Assembly: GCA_028554795.2 (NCBI GenBank)
Contig: CM068835.1
Span: 56,907,219 to 56,971,218, forward strand
DNA: 64,000 nt
Direction: 5' to 3'
DNA from: Sinohyriopsis cumingii
Taxonomy: Eukaryota; Mollusca; Bivalvia; Unionida; Unionidae
This document shows, one piece after another, positions 41,769 to 55,619 of the stretch (position 1 is its first letter; every line of letters starts with the position of its first letter). The notes below the pieces were generated by a model. The model saw nothing but the letters and a program-made list of their open reading frames with translations. It was not told the origin of the DNA and did no database searches. The position numbers and the translations under genes are program-made.

Positions 41769-43996
41769 AAGAAGGGGAAAATAGCATTTTTATGGTCTGT
41801 TGTTATTGTCATTAAACCAAATAATTTACACCTTTTGATGCTGCCAAGGTGATCGATGAGGTAATATTTCCTTTGAAGTTTACGGTAGCGAAGTATAGCA
41901 TATTATTTCACACGGTGACCTCACTTTTTCGATGAAACTCTGAGGTATTTTAGCAAATATTTACAAGGTTTTCCAACCCATATATGATCAGACACTACAC
42001 TTGGAATGTTAATATTTATACATATTTGATGCATCATATCTGTGTTGCGTGTCCTTATATGTCTTGTTTCAGAAACTCTTTTAGATAATTTTCCACTAAG
42101 CCTACATGTTGCGTTATTTAACGCAGAAAATAGTATATAACTGCGAAGTCTCCAGTACCAATGGGAGTACTGGACAAAGAAAACTCCACGTTATATATGC
42201 AATATGCAGCACACTTTGTCATTTGGTGTTCTGCCAAAAAACAATGTTTTATAACCTGTAACTCCCTCAGTACATTCAAAATTGAATGATTACTACATGT
42301 TTCTATTTATGTCGATTCCATGGCCTATTCTTTGCTCTCTTTACGGGATCAGTCTGTATCATATATCATAGTGGTTTTATTAATCATATAAATATTATCT
42401 GATTGTAATGAAATGATTTATTATACTTATTTATAGTATCATGATCTCTTCTATTTAAGGACATAAAGATTATAATGATGACTAAAACGTCATTTACGGT
42501 AATCGTGATTTAATTTCCGTACGAATCACTGGTGAATCACATGTACAGAAGAGGCGTCTGAAAAACCTGTACAGAATAAGAGGACGGAAATCGTGGCTTG
42601 AACTCTCCACGATCGGCTTCAGTGATCAATGGAATCTTTTGAGCATGGAGTTGTTGAATGTTATATGCAGTGTAATCAGCTGGTTTGTTTAGGGTATTGT
42701 ATTAATTATCTTGATTACACAGCCTTTTGTTCCAAGGAACCATGCGAGGAAGAAAATACTGCATAATGTGAATAATAGGTTAACCTTCTCAGCATAGAGT
42801 ATTGTAGAGAGTCTCAAGTAAAAAAAATAAATCCTGTAGCACAACGATTGTGATGATTTTATTTCTGGCTAATTGTTATACGAACCTTCCTGATGGCACG
42901 AATAACAATGTTTTTAAATACCATCACTGTTTCGGTGGTAGACTAAGAGTGGATAATGTTTATATAGGGTTCTTACAAATCTGAATCAAAGGGAATTGAT
43001 ACCAACCAAATATTGCATGAATATCATCCTAGTATAGAGAAAATTGTCAAAGAAACCATATGATAATTCATATAAGCACTAATATCAAAACGGACCGTAC
43101 CGGGCAAACTTTTTACACACAATGATTTTGAAAAGGAAAATATACTACCAAAATTTAAACACACGGATATTATTGCAAACGTGAAACCAAATAATAAGGC
43201 CAATTATACCACTTAATAAGATAACGTTTTGTTTAACGAGGGTTGTTCCATTTTTCTAATCTTTTTAAACAGAACACATTTTTAAAGACGTCAGCAAATA
43301 GATTTGAAGAACTAAAGATGTAATCACAATGCTGAAACATTTCTTAGTTCAGGCGTTATAGGTAAGTGATAAGCTTAAACAACCATATGGTTTCTGGGCA
43401 CAACTAAAGAGATTAGGCGTCTTTTTATATTGTGTCTTGCCACTAGACTCCCTATAATTTATGGCTGTTTGCCACTAATGACACACCCGTATATTTTATC
43501 TTCCATATAACAGACTGTTTCAGCTCTTCTATACAAAGAGTTTTGTGGTTTGCGGCTCTTACGAGATTATATGTTAATGAAACGTAACGATAAGAACAAA
43601 ATTCGGCATTTCTGTCAAATAAAGAAATAACAACTAGAGCTTGTCAGGAATATAAAGATGAAATAATTCGCCCCCATAGAGTGTTCCGATAGAAAAGGTA
43701 GATGATATTACTGTTGTAACTTTGTCTTCTTCTGCCACCATGTGTGTCATGTAACCAAAAGTCGCGCCGAATATGGTTCTCAGTGGCTGCGAATTACGTC
43801 CGACGCTTTTTTCTCGACTTGACGGAAAATGTCGATGATGCTCCAATGGGGGATATAATTATTACTGGCTATCTTGATTATCATTAATGGTGGGTTGTAC
43901 TAAAAGACATCAAGTTCATTCGCCTAGTATTGAATCCCCCTTGACTGAAGCAGAATATGAAAAAAGGACAATACAAAACTGTTTTTCTTTACAAGC

Positions 43997-44018
43997 GAGA
44001 CAGACAGACAGACAGACA
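43997..44018. repeat. (GACA)n microsatellite
   Basis: Five GACA units. Confidence 0.85.
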
Positions 44019-45361
44019 AACATGCAGTCAGAGAGAGTTGGGCTGATCGATTGCCTTACTTGGCGACGATCGTTTGCAATTTATCACGTAAAAATAAAGG
44101 GTAGAGAGATAAATACATATGAAATTGGTTACAGTGGCTCGACTTCAAACTCCAATCGAAATAGACATGTTTGTCCACCTACAGTTTCCTAAAAAGCGTT
44201 TGTCTTAGAGTATTTTCGTCTTTTTTATGGATGGCATGTATGGAATGTACTCGATGAAACATCCAAAATATTCCATTTTACTGCGAAATAGATCAAGAGG
44301 GAAAAACTATTTCAGCTACATATTTCCAGAAGACGGTTGAGTTAGGGCCATACGTTTCGTTGTATATCATCTCATCTGTCATTTTAAATAGGGTGAAAAA
44401 GATACCTTCCACAGCCATTGTTGTCTAAAGGATAGAGATTTGTATTCAGTAAAACTATTCTATATCTTACCTGGACAAAAAACTGACTTAGCCAATATGA
44501 AGATGTGTGATGGCACAAATATTTCGATATAATTCCATCATTCCAAACGAATAACTGAACTATTCCCAATGGAACGAAGACATTAACTTCCACTTTTTTG
44601 TAATCATTGAAAATACTGAAACACTTCCTTTCCTTCCTGAATTTGCAAATCATCATTTTCACTTTAGTCAAGTATCACGATTCCACACTCCTGAAATAAT
44701 TTCCCAGTCACACTCCTCACAAGTATACGCTTTTTTCTTGACCGAAATCTGTGGAATGATATTCTTAAACTATTTCCAATAATAAGGGAATTCTCAAGAA
44801 ATGTTTCCTTGAAAATCGATTTACAGATTCTTTTGTGCCCTTGGGTATTTTTCTTACAATCACTGTCGTTTCGTTCGCACTATAGCATAAGGACCGTACA
44901 TATTCTTTAGAGGGTTCGCCTTCCATCTGTCACCTTCCATTCTAATCCTTTAATTTGGGTATCATATAATGACCATACTAACCACTCATATCGTTGATTA
45001 TCATATGGCCAGTCACAAGTAATATTTTAGGCGTGGTGGAACAACGGTAACGACCTTTATAGAAGCTACATTGAAAGAAATAGAATTGTACATCTTTCTG
45101 CAGATTATTGACAAAAGTTTCCAATATCTTATACTTTCTGGATCAGAAAAAGAATAAAAGATTGTCTTATCGTTGTTTTCATCTTCACGTGGCAACCAAA
45201 ATAGAATATGCAACATTTCAATAATGATATTCACAAGCAAGTAGCCATTCAAATTCAGCATTAACTGACAGATGTAATTTGCAAATATGTTTTATCTTTA
45301 GAAAACGATATTGGTTACAATGCTATATATCATTCGTTCTGGAGGCATTGTTTGGCTTTCC

Positions 45362-45389
45362 TTTTTTTTTTTTTTTTTTTTTTTTTTTT
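45362..45389. repeat. Poly-T run
   Basis: 28 T in a row; possible retroposon A-tail on the minus strand, but no body seen. Confidence 0.85.
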
Positions 45390-45878
45390 CGTTTGTAGTA
45401 TCCTTGCGTAACACTGCTTCTATTAAGAAAATCATAGTTCACTAGAAGAATCATCGTGCAAACATCACCTTATTCCAGCTCTCTTAGATGCATATTTTTT
45501 CCTGTGTCAAAGTTAATCATCTTCTTCGGCTCCTACAAGCTGAACTGCCCAATACTTTCTTTCCTGCAAAGATGAAAAACAGACAGGGAAAATTAAAACA
45601 AGACAATCACTTTGGTCAATTAAGAATTTGGATGAAAATATGCTATCATGTGGTTACCGATTAAAACTAACAGAGATTATTTACAACAATATTTATTGTT
45701 TTCTTCTGGAACAAATTCAACATGTGAAAAAAGATCCAACTGGTATGATGGATGGGTACATGACACATGACGAAATTATTGTCTTTTGTTAATCGGCAAA
45801 ATGCTTTGGAATACAATAACTGGAGATCGGATAAGTAAGTATAACCAAACGTACCAATTATTACACAAATAATTACCA

Positions 45879-45881
<3 letters not shown>

Positions 45882-45961
<80 letters not shown>
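45882..45961. repeat. (TA)n microsatellite
   Basis: About 40 TA units without interruption, able to form a cruciform. The YIYIYI frame across it is an artefact. Confidence 0.95.
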
Positions 45962-45964
<3 letters not shown>

Positions 45965-47559
45965 TGATAAAATGGCATTAATATTAAAAAGCTCATTGTT
46001 ATTTATAATTCTCCATCAGTTGAGAATAGACTGTATATGAGATTTAAGACGGGCATTGTCCCAATAAAATACACAGGTTAACTAGTTGGAATATATCTGT
46101 ACATAAGACCCTCCCCCCCCCCCCGCAGGAAAAAAAAAAAAGACAGCACGCGCATGTATGAAGGTCTTAAAGATATGTGCCAAAGGTCTCATACGTTTTC
46201 AAAAGTTACATTTAGTGCCTTTATCACATGGGTAAAAACTGATCCATGTCAAATCAGCACTGACTGTTCATACTACAAAACAGCTTATTACAAGACTGAA
46301 ATTGCCAAATAACTAGGAAGTTTTGTAAACGGTGAAAACTACCAGGAGTAGGGGCTAACCTATTACGAAGATTTTATTTTGTATTTTTCTTTGTATCTTT
46401 GAAGATTGTGGATTATGTGGAGACAGATATCATATCTAACAAAGACTTTAACGTCCATATTTGAAGGTCGTTCACTTTCGACCACTTTTCAACCTTTCTC
46501 CAAGATCTGTTACAAGGAATTACATAAATGATCCCGTTTGAAGTTTTAGAAGTTTGAAAAAAAGAAAGGACAGCATTTTTACTTTTTTAATGATATTTAT
46601 TTCGTCTTAAAACTGGCAGCATTCTGTCCGCTGTTTTCTCTCGACTCCAGCTTGATCTCGCTCTTTGAAATGTGTGTGTGACCTCTTTGTGGCATCGTCA
46701 TAACGATCGGGAGTTTCCAATCCCTGTAGACGGTTGGCTGCCGCATAAGTAAACTGTCATGACGAACATTGGGTTTTGATGCTGGCCCTAGTCATTATAC
46801 CAACTCATCCACATACAGTAAACTATTTTGACAATTAACAACTCGTGTTACTGACTGTTCTTCCCGTATAGTCAACCAATTGCGTTAGATGCATACAAAA
46901 TATGTTAGAAATCATTTTACATGTCCAATTTCATTCTAATAATTCTACTCAAAACAGCTTTACAGTTTATTAGACCTTTCATTTATTTTTCACACGTTTT
47001 CAATTTAACTGGCAGTCAAGGTGCGGCAAACAGTCTGTAATTATAACTGTGTGTAATGAGTGAGTCATAAATTCAAACGAAAGGTGTTAACTGTGTGAAT
47101 TATTCAAATACAAATACCATTCCAATCCCAATAATAGGAATGGTTGGTGCAATTTATCCTCTTATGTCACGTTGAGACCAAGGCTGTACAAACGCAAATA
47201 TTTTTCACCATAACGACAGTGCTGAAAAATATCACTTAACAATTTTACACCATGATTTTATTTATTAAGTATGAATAAACCAAAGCGTCTTCCAGTGTAG
47301 AAGGAATCGATATACTATGTAGAAAGAATCGATATGATATGATATTTAGCTATGATGGAAAATGACCAATTTCAAAATCAATTTTTTCCCCTTTCTTGTA
47401 TTTAACATTTTTAGTAAAGCCCAACATGACGTTAGCGTTATATAGAGTAACCAACAAGAATGTAATTATAATATTCTGACTCCAACAAAATCTGTGTTTG
47501 TAAATAAAATAAGCGAGCGCTTGTATACTATCTTAGTTCTAAAAGTAATAATCTGACGA

Positions 47560-47690
47560 AGGCCATTCTTATATATGGCGGATTATTGTTAGGATACAAA
47601 CGTATACAAAGTTTCGTGAAGAGATTTCAAATGGTGAAGATGATATAACTATCCTGAACGTAACAGACGGACAGACGGACAATTTGTAAT
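47560..47690 (+). repeat. Dispersed-repeat fragment ending in GACGGACAG
   Basis: AAAGTTTCGTGAAGAGATTTC followed by AACGTAACAGACGGACAGACGGACAA resembles, from memory, the end of a dispersed repeat common in molluscs and annelids. No second copy is in the window. Confidence 0.4.
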
Positions 47691-47997
47691 GGGGAAAATT
47701 CTTAAAATTCCGACTATTTATTTATATATTAAATATCTTAAGATCTTTCTCCCGGTTATGTGCTTTTGGAATGTGGCGACGATAGGCATCTATAGTCTTC
47801 TGATGAAAATATTAATAACACGTGCTCCCGACTTGTATTGTTGTCCATGGTGAACCATTGGGTACAGAACATTTTAGTAAAACCGGTTTATAACAACGTA
47901 CATTATACACATAACTGACAAAATAAAATGGGAATCATGACTATACCCACCTTATAAATAGGAATCGCTTCAAAATGTGCAGGCCCTAAAGTGTAGG

Positions 47998-47999
<2 letters not shown>

Positions 48000-48073
<74 letters not shown>
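48000..48073. repeat. (TA)n microsatellite
   Basis: About 37 TA units. Confidence 0.95.
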
Positions 48074-48075
<2 letters not shown>

Positions 48076-49439
48076 TGCACCCAATTTAAAGTCTATAACT
48101 TGCAAACAATCTTTTATCACTGAATCTTAATTTTGACACTGTCGCCACCCGAGAAGCGTTGCATATGTAGACCATTCTGACAAAGGCAATTTTAAAAAAT
48201 TAAATTAAATTATAGCGCCAGTAATCTTTGCTTATCTAAAATACATGAAAATATTAAAAATTGGCACAAGATTGCGCTTAAATTATAGACAGATATACTG
48301 ATAAACAAATTAACAAAATGATAAAACAGAATAGATTTATATGTAGATCGATAATTGTAGAAACAGTATTCACACAAACACACATACATACATGCATGAA
48401 TATCACATTTGGGCTGTCATATCTCAATCGCCTTAACTTACGTAATCAATACTTAGTAATGTTTGTTTTCTCTGTTGTTCTTACTAAGAAGAATAAGAAT
48501 AATATGAGCTATACTGAGATATGAGTTTTATCTTAGGCATCTTAAACGTTCCAAGGCCTGAACTCTTCACAACAGAGATTTCGTTTGACAACCAGTATTG
48601 CGTTGTTTACTGGCAGCCATATTTGACAACCAGTATTTGCCTTGTCAACAGGATGCCAATTCAACGGTCTTGCAACTGAGATAGATAGCACCGGTGCCAA
48701 GCAATCCTCATTATGTTCTTAACTAAGAAACCGTATGACATTTTCATTTTGGTGCGTCATCAAATAAAGAGACTGCCATCTGAAATTACTTTGCACTGCG
48801 TCAGTGAAATGTAATATTCCAGTAGAGATTCGTTGATATTGTTTTTAAGGCCAAAAACTATCTGCAATATTAGAACAAAATTGTTTGTAACGTAATGTAA
48901 GTACACAACGATTCATATAACATTTCCTTTTTTATTTTGTTCTCGCGTAAATAAACATAAGGCAAGAAATTACCTGTATCATATATACTATTTCTCGTCG
49001 CTAAAATACTGATGCGTAATGTGCTTTTATACTTGAAGTGCTATAAAGAAATTTTTTTAATGAATTAAAGGTTTTTTTCTCCGTAAGCCTATACGGAAAG
49101 TATAAGCTAATCAATGGAAACAACTCTGTAAAATATTTCACAACGTGCTGAACCAAAAAAATAAATAATCCAAAGCCTTGTTAAACATGTAGCAAGCTGG
49201 AGTGTTCACAAATATGGACTCTTATAAGTTGATAAAAACCATAACTCTAACATAGTAAAATCTGATCATCAAAAAAGTACTTCTTTCCTGCATTTTAAAT
49301 TATAAATTATTTTATATCAAGCTGAGCTTTTGCTGCAATATTTCAAAATGTTTATATTTGATATTTATATATTTTTTTAAATATAGCATGCATTTTTCAA
49401 TTACAGTCTCTAATACCTAGAAAAAAATGGAAGCTAAGT

Positions 49440-49565
49440 GCCTTTCCCACGGACAAAGCGAGACAGCTGACGGTGGATGGACTGTGTAGGTATCAAACCA
49501 GCGAACCTCGGATTAAAAGACTGACGCCCAATCATTGAGTTACCGCAACTAATGATGTCAGGTCG
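49440..49565 (-). mobile_element. tRNA-Lys-like SINE head
   Basis: Minus strand: GCGGTAACTCAATGATTGGG then GCGTCAGTCTTTTAATCCGA (an anticodon-stem-loop with CTTTTAA as in tRNA-Lys) and GGTTCGCTGGTTTGATACC as box B. The acceptor arms do not pair well, so it is not a functional tRNA gene. The head differs from that of the SINEs at 1,855 and 55,353, so this is a second SINE family. The body was not delimited. Confidence 0.5.
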
Positions 49566-52500
49566 AGTCACATAGCTAATGAATGACTTGAACAAGACAT
49601 TGGAAAGAGATGCGATTGGATTAATCCGTAACATGAGTATCTTTATCAAGTCAGTCCACAGATGTATTATATGTGACTGAACAATGATAAGTGATAAATA
49701 AATTTGTCTCTACCAACTGATTCAAATCTTTCGTTGCTGATATGTGCTGCAAATACTAAGTTTCAAAATACCCGCTGAAAAATGGATTCAGAGTTACAAC
49801 ATCTTGGAATCATGCGTTGTGCAATAAAAATAGAAATTAGAGAGGTAAAATACTGAAAATGAGAATTATATTTGCAAGCCAGTGCAAGCTGATGGCCCCC
49901 ATTTTATGACCAAATGAGCTTCAAAGGTTTGATGAAAAGGATCAAACTCGATATACTTAAACTCAGTAATATCTATTATACCTATTTTGAACATGAAAAG
50001 ATAACCTGAGCCTAATAACTGATACAATGTTAAACTTGAATGAATGGTGTGATGATACGTACGTATGGGAAAAGGTTAAACTTTCTGATATCTTTCAAGA
50101 ATGAATAGGCATTGATTTTGAAGAAATAGTGCTCAGATAGCTTTTGTCCTACTTAGTAAAACACACAATATTCTACAGGCTAGTGACAAGAAATAAATGT
50201 GGCAGTTCATATCATAACCCTTTAATGAAAATAATCCTCCAAAACTTGTATTGTATTCGTTGCAATTTTAGTATATTGCTATAATTGTACTTCAGACACT
50301 ACGTTTATTATATCATACTCCTAAGCAGTGCATTTACAATATATGTTATTGGCTGGGATACGTTACGGTACATAGTATCACACTATTTAAAGTAACAACC
50401 GCGTCTCACAGGTAAGACCCTTTTCTAAAGTATTCACTAGAACGAAAACATTCAACGGATGATAGGAAATCCTTTGGAAGGCCCAAAAAAGCAGTGGCAT
50501 TGTTAAAGAACCAATGTTTTGTACAAAAGAAGCGTTATCGTGGTAAACAACCATGTGCACAGTAATTCTGAAAAAGTGCTGTAAAGCATCATGCTACTTT
50601 TTTATGATAATGAGAAGTTATTTCTTTTCCAAAAAAATTACATGGCATATTGCACATAAAATATGCACTACATATTGATTACAAATTTGCAAAACTACTG
50701 CACATTACAAGAGATTGGTTCTGTATGTTTCATGCTGTGTTGAAGGAAGATAACATGTCCGGTCAACATCGGATTAAGGTGGTATGGGCACCTGGAGCAA
50801 TATAAAAAACAACCCACCCCACCTAATAAATAAATAAAAAAATTAATAAACCATTTCATTCCGTTGCAGGGACCTGAAGCAACTGCTGCATTTGTTCGGC
50901 CTTTAATGCAACCTTGTGTCCCATACGTAAGATATACACCGACATTTATATTAAAAATATCACAAAGACGATCTTGTAATTGGTCCCAGGGCATAATACA
51001 ACACACTGAAAATGTAAAAGTTTCTTAATAACTGGACATCGTTGTAAGACTTGTATAATATAATATGGTGACCCCCAAATTAACTTTGAGAATCTCTTTC
51101 TTCTCCGGGGTCAGCTAGAAAATTGCGTCTTATGTTTGTTTGATATTTCGTCAAGTAGTACTGAGGAACCGTTTCTCTTTATTGACATAAATTTTCGAAA
51201 AGTGTTTAACCAAAAGGAAACAAATATCTTACGTAATGGGCATATTAGAATGACATTGCAATTAACTAGTTATGCAGTTTCCGGCGTTCTAGTCATGCTA
51301 CTCATTGGTAACATAGCCACGTCATAGCCTACGAGTGATTTGTGAAGTGAATAAGTATGTTATCGCCGATAACGTAAGAAAACATCTGCCTTACGTACAT
51401 GGTGAAATTAAGCTACGTAATTTCAACATACAACCAGAGAGTTAAGAAAGAAAGAGTTCCCTAAATGCTGAATTAAATCATGGAGTCCAAGGTATTAACC
51501 CTAAAATAACGCTGAGATAAATAAGAATTACAGCATAATAGGATTTCTTCATGGCAGTACTGAACAAAACACAAAATGCCATCAAAATTGTTACAAATAG
51601 ACATATTTTGAACATATTTTGAAAATGCCAAACCTTGAAGCATGAGTTTTATCCCATACACGAGCATCATCCACCAACTAATTTGATATTTAACTCAAAC
51701 AAACTAATCTTTTGTAAAAGAAAAATCAGGATATGAAAAATCCCACCCAAATGATTGTTCAGCCATTGCAGAATTTATTGGCCAGTGTGTAGAATAATAA
51801 TTTAGAATCCCAGTTCCCTATATGTTAAAATGAAATGATTCCTAAATTTAAAACCATCTTTTACACTTCTTGCGGCATTGTTCCCAAACTGGCACGTGAT
51901 TACATAGTTGAGCTCTACTCCAACCACTCCAGATCTTCAACTTGCGCTGATCTTAACTCGTCTAAATATTTACAGCCGTAATAAAAGTGTCTGTGCAACA
52001 AATCTACCTATCTCAAAGACCCTGTACACAAGCGAAACACCATATCAGGTTCAAAAAAAAGTAATTCAAACTCTTTAAAAGTTAAGCTTCATTTCTCCAA
52101 CAATATTTATATTTTGATACTTTTCTTCACTTAAAAATTATACGTTATTTATTTTCATTCCTAAAGTGTATTAATTTGCTCATTACTGAATATGTTTCTA
52201 CTTAAATTATTAACAAACTCTACAGCTTAATTTTAATATCTGGTTTCATGATCTTCCCAAGGAAAAAATTCTCCAACGCCAAACCTGTGCTTCTCAATAG
52301 TCTCAATCAGGAGTTACTTCCCTTGTTTCAAAAGAGACTGACATAGAGCGAGCATGTATTTTTAAAGTATCAGCCTTCCACCAACCCATCCCAATGTTAC
52401 AATTTCAAAATTTGAGAAGTACTTCTAAATGCGCAAAAATTTTACTAATATGTACAGATCTTGCTCGTAATAAAACTGTTTGGACAAATTTCTTTCTTAC

Positions 52501-53890
52501 TCACATGTTGCCACAATATAGCAACAGTATGCATGTAAATGTTTTGTCGTTTCTGCATAAACATGTCAATAAATTGCAGTAGGTATCAAGTTACGTTGAC
52601 GTATACGACGTCGTCTTGATGACATATTGAAAAGACATATTTCGTCATGACGATGACAGCTTAATACTTCCATGTCATTCTATGTTTAATAAAACGGGAC
52701 TAAATGCAGCAAGCTACAAAACTGGTCAAACTAGAATTGAGCGATGTGACAACATCACTAGCCAATAGTCGTCGATCCACTTTGCCTTATAACGATCCTA
52801 TGAATATATATCGCTATCTGACTGAATGCATCTGATAATAATGACCGAAGTAGACTGCTTGTTATATTTGCCTAGGTAAATAATGTAAATAGTTATCGGT
52901 GCCTCAGAAAATAACAACACCTGCCGAATGTCAGTTTCTCCAAATTATAACACTGACACACACAAGTTTTTTATTTCGTCAATCCATGTAGTCATAATGA
53001 AAGTCGCTTTATTTACTACCAAACATATGTAAAGAGATCCTTCATTGGTCATTTGATCTTACTTGTTATGGTAACTTTCATTCACGAGAGATCATTTATT
53101 GCAAATACTGTTTAGGTCAACAATATGTACAAGGGTCGATATGGAGCGACATGGATCGACAGCATTTTGCTATAAAGATGATGTTAACAATTAATCATTC
53201 ATAGATTAAAGCAATGTTTTGGTGGCCGTCCAGTAATATTTGATCGATAGTCAAGAGTTTGAATTCAGTTTATAATTGACGCTCATATTCAGTGACGTAT
53301 ATTTAAAAGATATACCCACCATTATGTGGAAAAAAGTCGTAAGACAACACATTTGTTCCTGGCGGTATGCCGTATTTTAAACTAAATTTAAAAAGATCAA
53401 TGCATAATGCGATAGAGATGAAATGCGGTATGCATAGTATATAAGTACATAGTGAAATAATTTCAGTTTGCAATTACACATCAGTTAAATCCATAACAAT
53501 GATATAAAAATTTTAGTAATTAACATCCAAATTAATATGTCTAAGAGGACTTTATTAGACAGGGTACATCATAATTGTGTCAACAGAGCTTGAAATAAGT
53601 TGAATTATTCAAATCCTTATTTATTCAAATGCTTAATGACTAAAATATTTCGCTGAAAACCTCTTGCGCAAAACAAAAGCAGAACTCATTTTTCTGTATT
53701 CTTATATATACTATACCAACCGCTCAAGAGGGAGTGTGGTGACAAATACAGTAAATATATGTCACGCATCCAACTAAAGACCCCAACTGAACCATCTCAA
53801 CTACTTCTAATAGTATTAAGAACATTTAGTGACGGAAGCCGCATTAACTCAGTTCGTAGAAACTCCATTGGTCGTTAGCTGTACACCAGC
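49566..53890. other. Gene-free stretch
   Basis: AT-rich DNA without a supported gene. The 103-residue frame at 50,695-51,006 has no domain and crosses an A-rich run. Confidence 0.5.
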
Positions 53891-53900
53891 CGAAGCTATC

Positions 53901-53980
53901 CGATAGATATATAGATAGATAGATCGATAGATAGATAGATAACTTGATAGATAGATAGATAGATAGATAGAAAGATAGAT
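53901..53980. repeat. (GATA)n microsatellite, interrupted
   Basis: GATA units broken by TATATA, TCGATA and ACTTGATA. It merges into the tandem duplication that follows. Confidence 0.9.
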
Positions 53981-54247
53981 TTTCCTGTCTGAAAAAAAAT
54001 CGTTAACCTTTAGCTCCAATAAATGTGAAAAATCTTGTAGCAATTCGCAAATCAGGAAACATCCAAACTTCACTAAACACAGATTTGTTTAATATTTCTT
54101 GTAGATAGATAGAAAGATAGATTTTCCTGTCTGAAAAAAAAATCGTTAACCTTTAGCTCCAATAAATGTGAAAAATCTTGTAGCAATTCGCAAATCAGGA
54201 AACATCCAAACTTCACTAAACACAGATTTGTTTAATATTTCTTGTAG
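53960..54247. repeat. Tandem duplication, unit about 143 bp
   Basis: The unit from GATAGAAAGATAGATTTTCC to TATTTCTTGTAG occurs twice in direct order, at about 53,960-54,104 and 54,103-54,247. The copies differ only by one A in a homopolymer as far as I can see, so the duplication is recent. It was probably seeded by the GATA repeat at its edge. Confidence 0.9.
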
Positions 54248-54708
54248 GAATGCAGCCCAAGTAATACTTTTATTTCATTCACTTTCAATAAATAACTTTC
54301 TGTATGTAGTACTCAATATATGTTTTCAGAATTTTAAACTCTGAACCAATAAATAAAACAACTAACCCTAACTGTTTAAGTGGAATTCTCCCAAAGACAC
54401 CGTATATACAGCGACGACAGAAACACTCGTATATATTTTATACGTTTCAAAAGCGTTTGTCACATTTGTTGTAGTCTCATAGAAGTGGATGAAAACAAAA
54501 TACAAACCACAAATGTCTACATGGACTAAAAGGCTTTATGATGTTAACATACAACTGTGCCAAACTAATCAGAGAACTTTGTGAGACGTTTGAGAGCCGA
54601 CCAGTTTGGTGGCGGCCGTTGAGAGTGGTACTGTGACGGCCTCGCCGAATTTGAAGCGAATATCGGATTTAAAAATCCAACTAAATAGCTATATAGTCCT
54701 TTCCTGTT

Positions 54709-54759
<51 letters not shown>

Positions 54760-55340
54760 GCTATTGGAGACTTTGAGATTTTCAATATGGTCGCACAATT
54801 GGTTTTCTGTTTATGATACTCACTTTCTGTTTAAAGATATAATTAAACTGAAATGGTTGTACCATGCAATATTTTGCAGCTATGGAGCGGCACGTGTTGA
54901 AACCAGTTATATATATGAAGAAGGTGAAGAAAGAAACAAATTATATTAAAGTTTATATTCTCTGATAGTTTACCCCCGAAAGTGATATGTCGTGAAATGA
55001 AGCATACTTATGCAAAGTGTGTTGAGACTTAATTTTGCAAAATTTAACGCGGATTCGGAAACTTAACAAAAAAGTACAAAAAATGAACGTAATAAAATGA
55101 AATCTTTCATGAACACCTCGGATAAGCTGATTGGGATGAAAGGAATCAGTCCAACAGATACTTATAAAATTTAGATCCAGAAAGAAACATAGACGGAAAG
55201 AAAGAGGCATGCTTTTGCCATTATATTTGTAATACAGCGTATGTTCGTCAGATTTCTTGGAAAATATTTAAATTGAAACAAAAAAGCATGTAAATGAAAC
55301 AAAGAGTCATTCTAAAGTTTTATATTAATCCATGACATTT
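54248..55340. other. Gene-free stretch
   Basis: AT-rich DNA with a (CT)n array and no supported gene. Confidence 0.5.
54712..54756. repeat. (CT)n microsatellite
   Basis: About 22 CT units. The Arg-Glu repeat frame across it is an artefact. Confidence 0.95.
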
Positions 55341-55619
55341 TAATTTGAGGTCGGGGCACCGAGTGGCCGAGTGGTCTAAAGCGCTCTCCGTTACGGATCA
55401 CTGGCATCTCATCTCTGTCTGCATAGGTTCGAGTCTCGGATTCGGCTAATACGGGTATGTGAGAAAGCTCGCCAGTAGCTTCTCGTGGGTCGGTGGTTCT
55501 TTCCGGGGTTTTACCGGGTTCTTCCTCCACCATTAATACTGGCCGTCGTGCATAGCCTATCTTGTGCTGAAAAATGGCGTTAAACCCTACAACAACACCA
55601 ACAACAATAATTTGAGGTC
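55341..55619. repeat. SINE target duplication TAATTTGAGGTC
   Basis: TAATTTGAGGTC at 55,341-55,352 and 55,608-55,619 is a perfect 12-bp direct repeat around the SINE. Confidence 0.9.
55353..55607 (+). mobile_element. tRNA-derived SINE, full length and young
   Basis: It starts GGGGCACCGAGTGGCCGAGT, with box A TGGCCGAGTGGTCTAAAGCG and box B GGTTCGAGTCTCGG. It runs through GAAAGCTCGCCAGTAGC, GGTCGGTGGTTCTTTCCGGG and CCACCATTAATACTGGCCG and ends TGGCGTTAAACCCTACAACA. It is very close to the copy at 1,855-2,107 (opposite strand). The perfect target duplication implies a recent insertion. Confidence 0.9.

Larger units (their letters stand above)
41769..49430. other. Long gene-free stretch
   Basis: No supported gene in 7.6 kb. 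Frames such as 43,887-44,192, 44,384-44,671 and 45,013-45,261 show no domains. Two very long (TA)n arrays, a poly-T run and a short GACAGACG-bearing repeat are listed separately. Confidence 0.5.

Noticed and set aside
45882-45961. Repetitive YIYIYI protein
   Set aside because: Translation of a (TA)n microsatellite.
50695-51006. 103-codon minus-strand frame
   Set aside because: No domain, runs through A/T-rich low-complexity sequence, and no supporting splice or start context.
54565-54798. Arg-Glu repeat protein
   Set aside because: Translation of a (CT)n microsatellite with random flanks.
55353-55440. tRNA gene (Ser/Leu-like)
   Set aside because: Box A and B are good, but the sequence continues into a SINE body and tail with target duplications, and the arms do not form a full acceptor stem.
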